From an uncultured Lachnospiraceae bacterium (GTDB taxonomy: Bacteria > Bacillota > Clostridia > Lachnospirales > Lachnospiraceae), in contig CACZJF010000017.1 in the NCBI GenBank assembly GCA_902781455.1, positions 1 through 48,081 on the forward strand: DNA of 48,081 nt. Reading direction: 5' to 3'. Both the position numbers and the translations under genes were made by a program. Below the pieces are notes generated by a model that was not told the origin of the DNA, did not search any database, and saw nothing but the letters and a program-made list of their open reading frames with translations. Positions 25,492-32,696 of this stretch are shown here, in pieces. The stretch's first letter is position 1. Each line of letters opens with the position of its first letter.

Positions 25492-26580
25492 CTTGCGTGC
25501 CTGCAGCCTGTCTTCCAGAATGTTCCGCCCGATGGCAAGTGCCAGACAGGCCAGTGTCAGGAGCACGCTCAGGGCAATGGTCCTGCCGTCCGAAGGATCC
25601 TCATAGAAGACGGAGAATCCGGTGATGATGCCGATGATCCATGCAAGGAACATGTGATACAGGTAGATGATCAGCGAGTGGGAGCCCAGCCAGGCAAGCT
25701 CCTTCGTCCGCACACCGGCCTTCTCTGCCTGCGCGCAGACCAGTCCGAGCCCCCAGATGAAGGGGATGGCTGCCACAATGCAAAGGAGCATGGACACAAG
25801 CTCCTGCTCGCCGAAGCTGCCGCGGAACTGGTTTGGTGAGGGCATCTTCCACAGGGAGAGCGCTGTGCCGATGACAAGCAGCGCGATGCCAAGCCCCCAC
25901 CGGGAACCCCCGGAAAGAGCGGGAAGATCAAACAGCTTCTGCTGTCCGGCATATGCGCCAAGCAGCATGAACGCGGTCCAGTGGGGAACCAGCTGCAGGT
26001 TATAGGGCAGCGAGATGCCAGTCTGCACGAGACAGCCGGTCAGGGCAAACAGGACAATCGTTGTCAGCAGGGTCCTGCCCTTAGAGCGCAGCACGGCGTC
26101 CGCGATCAGGAAGAAAAGAATGCTGGCAAAGAGCATGGCAATCAGAAACCAGAAGTCAGCCAGATAGAAGTACCGCTTTCCGAGAGAATAGTATTCCCAG
26201 CCAAACCATCCCTGGATGACACGGTTCCAGATGCAGCCGCCCAGAAAGTTCCTCAGGCACAGGAAGGCCTCCACAAGAGGCTCCGCTTTCGTCGCGACAA
26301 GATAAATCGTACCAACGAGCCAGAAGAACAGGGAATAGCGGAAGAACGGAACGATCAGAGCCTTCGCCCTGTTTTTGATGCTTTCTTTGATGCTTCTTTT
26401 TCCGGGCCGGTAAAAGTATCCGGAAAAGAAGAAGAAGGAAACCAGGAATGCATCCATCAGGTGATTGATGATCCTGTTTTTGACCAGGCAGGGCGCCAGC
26501 AGGTGATAGAAGACAATCCACACGATCGCGATTCCCTTCACAACGTCGATATACTGCAGCCTTTTCTTTTCTTCGGCCAT
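25483..26580 (-). CDS. Acyltransferase family 3 membrane protein
   Basis: A 365-residue integral membrane O-acyltransferase-like protein with about ten hydrophobic helices. The start MAEEKKRLQYIDVVKGIAI with the conserved Asp, then VWIVFYHLLAP with the catalytic-type His, is typical of AT3/OafA/WecH enzymes that acetylate or succinylate surface glycans. ATG 26580 has AAAGGAG directly upstream on the minus strand; the longer open frame to 26739 has no such support. Later landmarks are SFFFFSGYFYRPG and LAWLGSHSLIIYLYHMFLAW. It lies 100 bp downstream of the AAA-CYTH gene on the same strand. Confidence 0.82.
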   Translation of the reverse strand: MAEEKKRLQYIDVVKGIAIVWIVFYHLLAPCLVKNRIINHLMDAFLVSFFFFSGYFYRPGKRSIKESIKNRAKALIVPFFRYSLFFWLVGTIYLVATKAEPLVEAFLCLRNFLGGCIWNRVIQGWFGWEYYSLGKRYFYLADFWFLIAMLFASILFFLIADAVLRSKGRTLLTTIVLFALTGCLVQTGISLPYNLQLVPHWTAFMLLGAYAGQQKLFDLPALSGGSRWGLGIALLVIGTALSLWKMPSPNQFRGSFGEQELVSMLLCIVAAIPFIWGLGLVCAQAEKAGVRTKELAWLGSHSLIIYLYHMFLAWIIGIITGFSVFYEDPSDGRTIALSVLLTLACLALAIGRNILEDRLQARKSV

Positions 26581-26680
26581 TCCGGCTCCTTTCTTTCCTT
26601 TTATACAGTTATACAGCCTGGTCAGGGCATATCCGCTTTGTCTGCGGTAAAAAGACCGGCGGCATTTCTGAACGATCGTT

Positions 26681-27787
26681 TCAACGGGACTGCCTGGCGG
26701 CGTTTTTCGCGAGCGCCGCATTCTTATAGGCAGGATCATCGGTTACTTCGCGGATGACATCGATCTGCGGCGGGAAGCAGATCTTTTCATTGCCGTCCAT
26801 CAGCTCGATTTCGAGGATGGCCTGGTCGGTCCAGAAAGGATAGAGGTCAATCTCAAAATACTGATGCTCGTAGGCCAGGCAGTACCGGGTTTTCCGGATG
26901 GTATGGCGGGAAGGATCCGCGTTTTTCATCAGATGGCGGTATTCTGAACTGGACAGCCGCCGCTCCGTGCTGATCCGCTTCAGTCCGTTCAGAGGTTTTT
27001 TGTGCGTCTCATAGTAGACGAAATGACCGTTCTCACCGCGCTTGCGGATCCGGATCTCCTCACCGGGCGCTGACGTCAGATAGACCTGCTCGATCTCGAC
27101 CTTCCTGCTGAGCGGATTGCTCTCCAGCCAGGAAACGTCAGGATACGCGATCAGGAACTTCCGCTCGATCTCATAAGGATGGTTCACCTGCAGGAAAGCG
27201 GCAATCTCCTTCTCCAGCCGGCGCATCTTCCCTTCAAAGTCCGTGGAATTGTCGATGACTCTGAGATAGCGGTGTCCGGTCCAGCCGGAAAGCAGACGGT
27301 CATCCAGCGCGACGGCTTCCTCCACCGATTCATAGCGGGCCGCGTTGTTCGCCTTCGTGTAGAACTCCTCTGCGCCGTTGGCTGCCGTGACCAGGTGAAA
27401 GACCGCGTCATACCGGTCCCGCCAGTCGATCAGATCGCCGTCCAGGGCGCGCAGCACATCCTCGAACTCTTCCTCGTTCATGTAGGCCCGGTTGTCCATG
27501 ACGCCTCTGTCACACACAATCAGGATTTTCTCCGACGCCATGCCGGAAGCGGCCTGCTCAAAGAGACGCTCTTTGGTCAGCTGCAGCTCAACCTGGCACT
27601 TCTGATAGTCAGCGTTGGTTTGGCAGGTCCATGGCGCGACGCCGCCGGTGATCAGCTCCGTGGCGGTTTCCGGGACGATCAGGACGGTATAGCCTCTGTG
27701 GGAAAATGCGTTCCTGATCCAGCTCATGGCAGTGGACTTGCCGGCGCACGGTCCGCCTGTAATAACGATCTTTGATATCCGGTTCAT
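26681..27787 (-). CDS. AAA ATPase/kinase-CYTH fusion protein (TTD14-like)
   Basis: A 368-residue two-domain protein. Residues 1-195 are a P-loop domain with Walker A ITGGPCAGKST (9-19), ILIVCDRGVMDNRAYM, and a small-molecule-kinase-like layout (the AAA_28/NadR-like group). Residues about 198-350 form a CYTH domain: EIERKFLI (the ExExK-type motif), IEQVYLT, EIRIRKRG, and the acidic strands FEIDLYPFW and ILEIEL. CYTH domains bind triphosphates and metals. The same fusion is found in eukaryotic TTD14, which binds GTP and phospholipid. ATG 27787 has AAGGAGG upstream. The role in bacteria is not established; a nucleotide or polyphosphate substrate is likely. Confidence 0.75.
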   Translation of the reverse strand: MNRISKIVITGGPCAGKSTAMSWIRNAFSHRGYTVLIVPETATELITGGVAPWTCQTNADYQKCQVELQLTKERLFEQAASGMASEKILIVCDRGVMDNRAYMNEEEFEDVLRALDGDLIDWRDRYDAVFHLVTAANGAEEFYTKANNAARYESVEEAVALDDRLLSGWTGHRYLRVIDNSTDFEGKMRRLEKEIAAFLQVNHPYEIERKFLIAYPDVSWLESNPLSRKVEIEQVYLTSAPGEEIRIRKRGENGHFVYYETHKKPLNGLKRISTERRLSSSEYRHLMKNADPSRHTIRKTRYCLAYEHQYFEIDLYPFWTDQAILEIELMDGNEKICFPPQIDVIREVTDDPAYKNAALAKNAARQSR

Positions 27788-27888
27788 ATGGAGTCCTCCT
27801 TATGGAAAATGGACTGTTGCTTCATCTTACCACACACGGTGCGTGATTGGATGTTCGGAAGAAAGGAATTGTATTTTTTGTGTTTTTT

Positions 27889-27917
27889 TTGTCAAATTGA
27901 AAAATACATGCTATAGT
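27889..27917 (+). promoter_or_regulatory. Promoter of the SDR gene
   Basis: TTGTCA (27889-27894), a 17-nt spacer and TATAGT (27912-27917); both hexamers match 5 of 6 consensus bases, in an AT-rich setting. It lies 76 nt before the TTG start at 27993. Confidence 0.7.
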
Positions 27918-27992
27918 GTAGCAGAAAAGAAATGCAGAAGACACCTGGCCCCTCCTGCGGGGCAGACTGACTTGACAGAAAGGAGAATTGAT

Positions 27993-28766
27993 TTGAAGAA
28001 TTATTTTGACCTGAACGGACAGGTGGCGATTGTGACAGGGTGCTCCACAGGCCTTGGCGTACAGATGGCGAAGGCGCTGGCGAACCAGGGTGCTTCGATC
28101 GTGGCGGTCGCGCGCAGACAGAACATGATTGACGCCGTGGCGAAGGAGATCGCCGAGGAGTTTGGCGTGAAGACACTGGCGGTCCGCTGCGACATCACCG
28201 ATACGCAGGCGGTCGAGGATATGGTCGACACCGTCCTGAAGGAGTTCGGACGGATCGATATCCTGATCAACAACGCAGGAACCGGCGCGGTGGCCCCGGC
28301 TGAGGATATCACGGACGAGCAGTTCGGCAATGAGATGAACATCGACCTGTTCGGGTCCTTCCGTGTTGCCCGTGCTGTCGCGAAGAAGGCGATGATCGGC
28401 GCGAAGTACGGCCGCATCATCAATATCGCTTCCATGTACGGCCTGGTCGGCAACAAGATCGCCGGCTCCGCACCTTATCACGCAGCCAAGGGCGGCGTCG
28501 TGAATATGACCCGCGCGCTTGCGGCGGAATGGGGCAAGTACAACATCACCGTCAATTCCATCTGCCCGGGTTACTTCTACACAGATCTGACCCGCGACAC
28601 GCTGAACAGTGATTTCTTCCAGCAGAACGCGAAGACGATGATTCCGGAAGAGCGCTACGGCGAGACGGGAGAGCTGGACTCTGCCGCGATCTTCCTGGCA
28701 TCTCCCAGCTCCAGCTACGTCACCGGCGTGAACCTTCCGGTGGACGGCGGATATACAGCGATGTAA
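27993..28766 (+). CDS. SDR dehydrogenase, gluconate 5-dehydrogenase/KduD type
   Basis: A 257-residue classical short-chain dehydrogenase: TGCSTGLG cofactor loop, CDITD, NNAGTG, catalytic Ser in IINIASMYG, YHAAK (Tyr and Lys), and C-terminal LPVDGGYTAM. The N-terminus MKNYFDLNGQVAIVTG resembles gluconate 5-dehydrogenase and KduD, which oxidise hydroxyls of sugar acids. The start is TTG 27993: AAAGGAG lies at 27979-27985, the homology begins there, and no ATG is near. It has its own promoter and a strong terminator, so it is not in the iol operon, but its position beside it suggests use on an inositol or sugar-acid intermediate (for example another inositol isomer). Confidence 0.82.
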   Translation: MKNYFDLNGQVAIVTGCSTGLGVQMAKALANQGASIVAVARRQNMIDAVAKEIAEEFGVKTLAVRCDITDTQAVEDMVDTVLKEFGRIDILINNAGTGAVAPAEDITDEQFGNEMNIDLFGSFRVARAVAKKAMIGAKYGRIINIASMYGLVGNKIAGSAPYHAAKGGVVNMTRALAAEWGKYNITVNSICPGYFYTDLTRDTLNSDFFQQNAKTMIPEERYGETGELDSAAIFLASPSSSYVTGVNLPVDGGYTAM

Positions 28767-28850
28767 GCAGAAAACTGATTCGAAAGAAAAGGAACGCAGC
28801 CAGCGTTCCGGCCGCGGCGCCGTGTGCCAGATACACAGGACGCTGGTTCA

Positions 28851-28880
28851 GGACAGGGAATTCGTTCCCTGTCCTTTTTT
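28851..28880 (+). terminator. Strong rho-independent terminator with TTCG tetraloop
   Basis: GGACAGGGAA (28851-28860), TTCG loop, TTCCCTGTCC (28865-28874), then six Ts (28875-28880). This textbook terminator ends the SDR transcript before the inositol operon. Confidence 0.95.
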
Positions 28881-28924
28881 ACGGCTGCCGCGAGCCGGCT
28901 GCTGACAGAACCGGAGAAATGAAT

Positions 28925-29036
28925 GTGCACAATGCGTGCGTATTTCAAATAATGCACACAGAATGTGCGAAACAAGTAAAAAAGATGTTCATTTTGTAAT
29001 ATTTTCTATTTACAAATGCGTGCATTGTGCTATTCT
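28925..29036 (+). promoter_or_regulatory. Promoter and repeated operator sites of the inositol operon
   Basis: The promoter is TTTACA (29009-29014), 16-nt spacer, TATTCT (29031-29036). Inside the spacer lies GCGTGCATTGTGC (29018-29030), which is nearly the reverse complement of GCACAATGCGTGC (28927-28939) further upstream. A third site, TGCACA-CAGAA-TGTGCG (28953-28969), is an inverted repeat of the same half-site. Such spaced palindromes fit a LacI-type repressor, and one is encoded at 31322. Occupying the spacer site would block RNA polymerase. The ~370-bp gap 28767-29134 otherwise holds only the upstream terminator and the 5' leader. Confidence 0.7.
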
Positions 29037-29134
29037 TTAAACAGGCGGGGTTTCGAGGGGGTTGATATAACAGCATCATCCATCCGGAATCCCTTTTTTA
29101 CTGAAGATCTCATATTACAGCAGGAGGAGAAAAA

Positions 29135-30037
29135 ATGTTTGACGAGAGCAAAGTGTTCCTTGGAATCGCCCCGATCGGCTGGTGCAACGATGACATGCCC
29201 GAGCTGGGCGCGGAAAATACCTTCAAGCAGATTGTCAGTGAGATGGCTCTTGCCGGATTTACCGGCTGCGAGATCGGAAACAAGTATCCTTCCGATCCGG
29301 CAGAACTGAAGAAGGCGCTGGACCTTCGCGGTATGAGAATCGCAAGCCGCTGGTACTCTTCCTTCCTGCTGACCCGCCCGATCGAAGAGGAAGAGAAGGA
29401 TTTCATCGCCAACCTCGAGTTCCTCGCGGCGGTCGGCGCAAACCGGATCAATGTCAGTGAGCAGAGCTATTCCATCCAGGGCAAGATGGATGTGCCGATC
29501 CTGACAGGCGCTCACAAGCATGTCATGAACGATGAGGAATGGGACAGATTCACCAGGGGACTGAACCATCTTGGAAAGATCGCGAAGGATCATGGATTCA
29601 AGCTCTGCTTCCATCATCACATGGGAACCGTGGTACAGACCAGCGAAGAGACAGACCGCATGATGAGCAATACCGATCCGGATCTGGTTTTCCTGTGCTA
29701 TGACACCGGCCACTTTACATTTGCGGGAGAAGATCCGCTGGCCATGCTCAAAAAGTATGTCGACAGAGTCGGCCATGTCCATCTGAAGGATATGCGGCTT
29801 GATGTGGTGGAAGAAGCACGGAAGAACAACTGGAGCTTCCTGCAGGCTGTCAGGAACGGCGCCTTCACGGTACCGGGAGACGGCGGCGTGGACTTTGACC
29901 CGATCTTTGATCTTCTCGCCAAGGGCGGATACACCGGCTGGCTGCTGGTCGAAGCAGAGCAGGATCCGGCAAAGGCAGAACCGCTCGAGTACGCCATCAA
30001 GGGAAGAAAGTATATCAAGGAGCATACCGGACTTTAA
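29135..30037 (+). CDS. iolE: Inosose dehydratase (IolE)
   Basis: A 300-residue TIM-barrel enzyme that dehydrates 2-keto-myo-inositol (scyllo-inosose) to 3D-trihydroxycyclohexane-1,2-dione. Signatures: FLGIAPIGWCNDDMPELG at the N-terminus, EIGNKYPSD, LCFHHHMGTVVQT (metal His), YDTGHFTFAG, VHLKDMR, and FTVPGDGGVDFDPIF. The length is the family norm (about 300). ATG 29135 has GCAGGAGGAG just upstream. It is the first gene of the operon behind the operator-promoter region. The confident identification anchors the whole locus as inositol catabolism. Confidence 0.95.
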   Translation: MFDESKVFLGIAPIGWCNDDMPELGAENTFKQIVSEMALAGFTGCEIGNKYPSDPAELKKALDLRGMRIASRWYSSFLLTRPIEEEEKDFIANLEFLAAVGANRINVSEQSYSIQGKMDVPILTGAHKHVMNDEEWDRFTRGLNHLGKIAKDHGFKLCFHHHMGTVVQTSEETDRMMSNTDPDLVFLCYDTGHFTFAGEDPLAMLKKYVDRVGHVHLKDMRLDVVEEARKNNWSFLQAVRNGAFTVPGDGGVDFDPIFDLLAKGGYTGWLLVEAEQDPAKAEPLEYAIKGRKYIKEHTGL

Positions 30038-30048
30038 TGGGATAAAAG

Positions 30049-30093
30049 TGCGGCCTTGCCGCATGTGCCCGGAGGGCACATCGGAGGGCCGCA
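30049..30093 (+). other. Nested hairpin between iolE and iolG
   Basis: The outer stem TGCGGCC (30049-30055) pairs with GGCCGCA (30087-30093), and the inner stem ATGTGCCC (30063-30070) pairs with GGGCACAT (30074-30081). No T-run follows. It likely protects or tunes the iolE message and does not terminate it. Confidence 0.55.
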
Positions 30094-30155
30094 TCTGACA
30101 CATTGAGAACAGAACATCATAACCATAAAGAAAAGAGAGAAGACAGGAGGATATT

Positions 30156-31187
30156 ATGGCACAGGATCTTAAGATTGGAATCATCGGATGCGGCGCGATC
30201 GGCAAGGATCACTGCAGGAGAATCATTCAGACGGTACCGGGCGCGACGGTTGTGGCGGTCAGTGACTATGCGGCGGCGGCAGCGGACGAGACGGCTGCGC
30301 TGTACGGGATCCGTTCCTTCGGAAATGACTGCGACGGGATGATCAAGGACCCGGAAGTGGAAGCGGTTGTGATCACATCGATCGACCCGACGCACCATGA
30401 CTATGTGATGAAGGTGCTCGCGGAGAAGAAGTGGTGCTTCTGTGAGAAGCCGCTTTCCCAGAACGCGAAGGACTGTGAGGAGATCATGGCGAAGGAGCTG
30501 GAGATCGGAAAGAAGATGGTCCAGGTCGGCTTCATGCGCAGATATGACAGAGGATACGCGGAGATGAAGCGGATCATCGAGTCCGGAGAGATCGGCCGCC
30601 CGATTCTGATTAAGGCAGCGCACCGCAATGTCTCCCAGGGCCCCGGATTCAAGACAGAGAACGGCGTGACGAATGTTGCGATCCATGAACTGGATATCTG
30701 CCGCTGGCTGCTGGGTGAAGAATATAAGGATGTGCAGTGTGTCAGAGTCCGCCAGAGCGCGAATTCCAACAAGGGTTATGACAACCCGCAGGTCATGCTG
30801 ATGCGTACGCAGAATGACTGCTTCATCGATGTGGAAGTGCAGGTTGCCGACGGATATGGCTATGACATTCAGTGTGAAGTGGTCTGTGAGAACGGTACCG
30901 TGAAGCTGCCGGATCCGTACGCGGTTGTCCGCCGCTCCCGTCCGGATGTCACGAAGGATCCGGGTGAGACCATGCCGATCATGACAGACTGGAAGGAGCG
31001 CTTCATCGAGGCATATGACATTGAGATGTGCGAGTGGGTGAAGTCTGTGCACGCAGGACAGCTGACCGGCCCGTCCTCCTGGGATGGCTATGTAGCCTGT
31101 GTTGCCGGCGACGCGCTGAATGCTTCCAGAGGCACCTCGGAATTCCTTCCGGTGAAGACCATCGAGAAGCCTGAACTGTATAAATAA
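30156..31187 (+). CDS. iolG: Inositol 2-dehydrogenase-type Gfo/Idh/MocA oxidoreductase
   Basis: A 343-residue NAD(P)-dependent enzyme predicted to oxidise myo-inositol to 2-keto-myo-inositol, the first step of the pathway. The Rossmann loop GIIGCGAIGKDH (about 8-19) is followed by SDYAAAAADE, then the family motif CEKPLSQNAK with catalytic Lys, and MRRYDRGYAEMK. The inositol-dehydrogenase-type segment VTNVAIHELDICRWLLGEE contains the catalytic Asp/His. Ribosome site CAGGAGG precedes ATG 30156. Length and motif order match IolG. Other isomers (scyllo, chiro) could also be used; the family cannot be split by eye. Confidence 0.88.
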   Translation: MAQDLKIGIIGCGAIGKDHCRRIIQTVPGATVVAVSDYAAAAADETAALYGIRSFGNDCDGMIKDPEVEAVVITSIDPTHHDYVMKVLAEKKWCFCEKPLSQNAKDCEEIMAKELEIGKKMVQVGFMRRYDRGYAEMKRIIESGEIGRPILIKAAHRNVSQGPGFKTENGVTNVAIHELDICRWLLGEEYKDVQCVRVRQSANSNKGYDNPQVMLMRTQNDCFIDVEVQVADGYGYDIQCEVVCENGTVKLPDPYAVVRRSRPDVTKDPGETMPIMTDWKERFIEAYDIEMCEWVKSVHAGQLTGPSSWDGYVACVAGDALNASRGTSEFLPVKTIEKPELYK

Positions 31188-31321
31188 GACATTGATCAGC
31201 ACCTCCTGGTCCAGAATGCAGTACTGCGTGCCGGGGGTGCTGGATTCTTGTCAGGGAGAAAAAACATTTGCCCCTGATGTTTCTGATATGAAGCAGATAA
31301 GGCGGTAACGGAGCTCAGATC

Positions 31322-32356
31322 ATGAAAGTGACAATGCAGATGATTGCAGAGGCAGTCGGTGTCTCCCGCGGGACGGTAGACCGTGCCCTTCATCACAGAG
31401 GAAGGATTGACCAGGAGGTCGAAACACGTATCTTTGATGCGGCAAGATCGATGGGTTACACCCTTCCTGCTGCAGAAGATGGAAATGCGGGTACGGCCGG
31501 TCTGAAGAAAGAGATTCGGATCGGTGTGATTACCTATCTTTGCAATGCCGGATTCATGCGGGAGATCAACCGGGGAATCGCCGAAGCGCAGGAAGAACTG
31601 AAAGACAGGGGCGTCAGGATCATTCTGAAGGAAAGCGAGGCTGTCAATGGACAGGAGCAGCTTGCGTATCTGGAGGAACTGGAGCAGATGGGCGTGGACG
31701 GACTGGCGGTCATGCCCATTGACACCGGTGCGATCCGCAAGAAGCTTTACGCGCTTTCGGAGAAAGGGCTTCCCCTGGTCATGTTCAATTCAAAACTGTC
31801 CGGAATTCCCAGACTGAGTTATGTCGGGATGGACAATTATCAGAGCGGCCGGGCGGCTGCGGGCCTGATGAGTATACTGACCGGCGGGGCAGGCAGAATC
31901 CTGGTCATTACGGGCAGCTTCGGCAATCAGTTGATCAATGCGCGGGTGGATGGGTTTACGAAAGAGATCAAAGATTCTTTCCCGGACCTTTCTGTTGTAG
32001 CCGTGCAAAGCTCTTTCGACAGCGCGCGTGAAGTGCAGCGGATCATTGAAGATTCCATGCAGAGCATACCCGGTATCAACGGGATCTTTGTGGTGTCCAG
32101 CGGGCAGACAGGCATCCGGGACGCGTTTTCTTCTCTGTATCCGGAAAAGCGCCCTGCTGTTGTGATCTACGATCAGACACCGAAGAATGAAAAGCTGCTC
32201 AGAGACAATCTGGCGGACTTTCTGATTGACCAGAGCGGATATGAGCAGGGGTACCGGCCGCTGCATATTCTGGCAAATGCGATCGGGAAGGGAATTCTTC
32301 CGGAATCGCAGGAAGAGCACACAGAGATCAGCATCCGGACGAAATATAACCTCTGA
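31322..32356 (+). CDS. LacI-family transcriptional regulator of the inositol operon
   Basis: A 344-residue regulator: N-terminal LacI HTH (MQMIAEAVGVSRGTVDRALH, hinge DAARSMGYTLP), then a periplasmic-binding-protein-like sensor domain (IRIGVITYLCNAGFM ... DGLAVMPID ... YVGMDNYQSGR ... DQTPKNEKLL). The sensor half resembles the sugar-binding proteins of ABC transporters, such as the one at 42710, so the inducer is probably inositol or an early intermediate. It is encoded inside the operon it likely controls, between iolG and iolD. The ribosome site (ACGGAG, 10 nt before ATG) is modest. Candidate operators lie at 28925-29030 and 32438-32598. Confidence 0.85.
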   Translation: MKVTMQMIAEAVGVSRGTVDRALHHRGRIDQEVETRIFDAARSMGYTLPAAEDGNAGTAGLKKEIRIGVITYLCNAGFMREINRGIAEAQEELKDRGVRIILKESEAVNGQEQLAYLEELEQMGVDGLAVMPIDTGAIRKKLYALSEKGLPLVMFNSKLSGIPRLSYVGMDNYQSGRAAAGLMSILTGGAGRILVITGSFGNQLINARVDGFTKEIKDSFPDLSVVAVQSSFDSAREVQRIIEDSMQSIPGINGIFVVSSGQTGIRDAFSSLYPEKRPAVVIYDQTPKNEKLLRDNLADFLIDQSGYEQGYRPLHILANAIGKGILPESQEEHTEISIRTKYNL

Positions 32357-32437
32357 GGAAAGGCTGATCATGATCCATGTTTCCCGCCTCTGAGCGGGGC
32401 CGGGCACATATCCTGACCTCCAAAAAAGCACGCGTTG

Positions 32438-32598
32438 GCGTTCATGGTGATTTCAATGAACGCAAAACATACAAAATGCACAATTCTGAACGCAATTTAT
32501 TGGAGGTTCCGTCAATGGACAGGAGGGAAATAATCCTCTAAACTGATGATCAGTAAGAAAAGACGCGGAGCTGCGTGCATTTTTTTAAACTGCACGCA
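32438..32598 (+). promoter_or_regulatory. Second operator/promoter region, upstream of iolD
   Basis: GCGTTCAT (32438-32445) and ATGAACGC (32456-32463) form a perfect inverted repeat with a 10-nt spacer, and GAACGCAATTT repeats that half-site at 32488-32498. AATGCACAATTC (32475-32486) resembles the iolE operator. Further on, TGCGTGCA (32572-32579) and TGCACGCA (32591-32598) form a perfect 8-bp inverted repeat around a T/A-rich spacer. The 340-bp gap 32357-32696 thus seems to be a second control point for the LacI-type regulator, letting iolD and later genes be started separately. Confidence 0.55.
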
Positions 32599-32696
32599 AG
32601 ACCGCAAAACAGAGGACAGGAAAAAGCCGGAGAGAAGCTGCCTGAAGCCTGGCAGTGTCCGGAAAGAACCGGAAAGAAAACGAAAGGAGACGGCTG

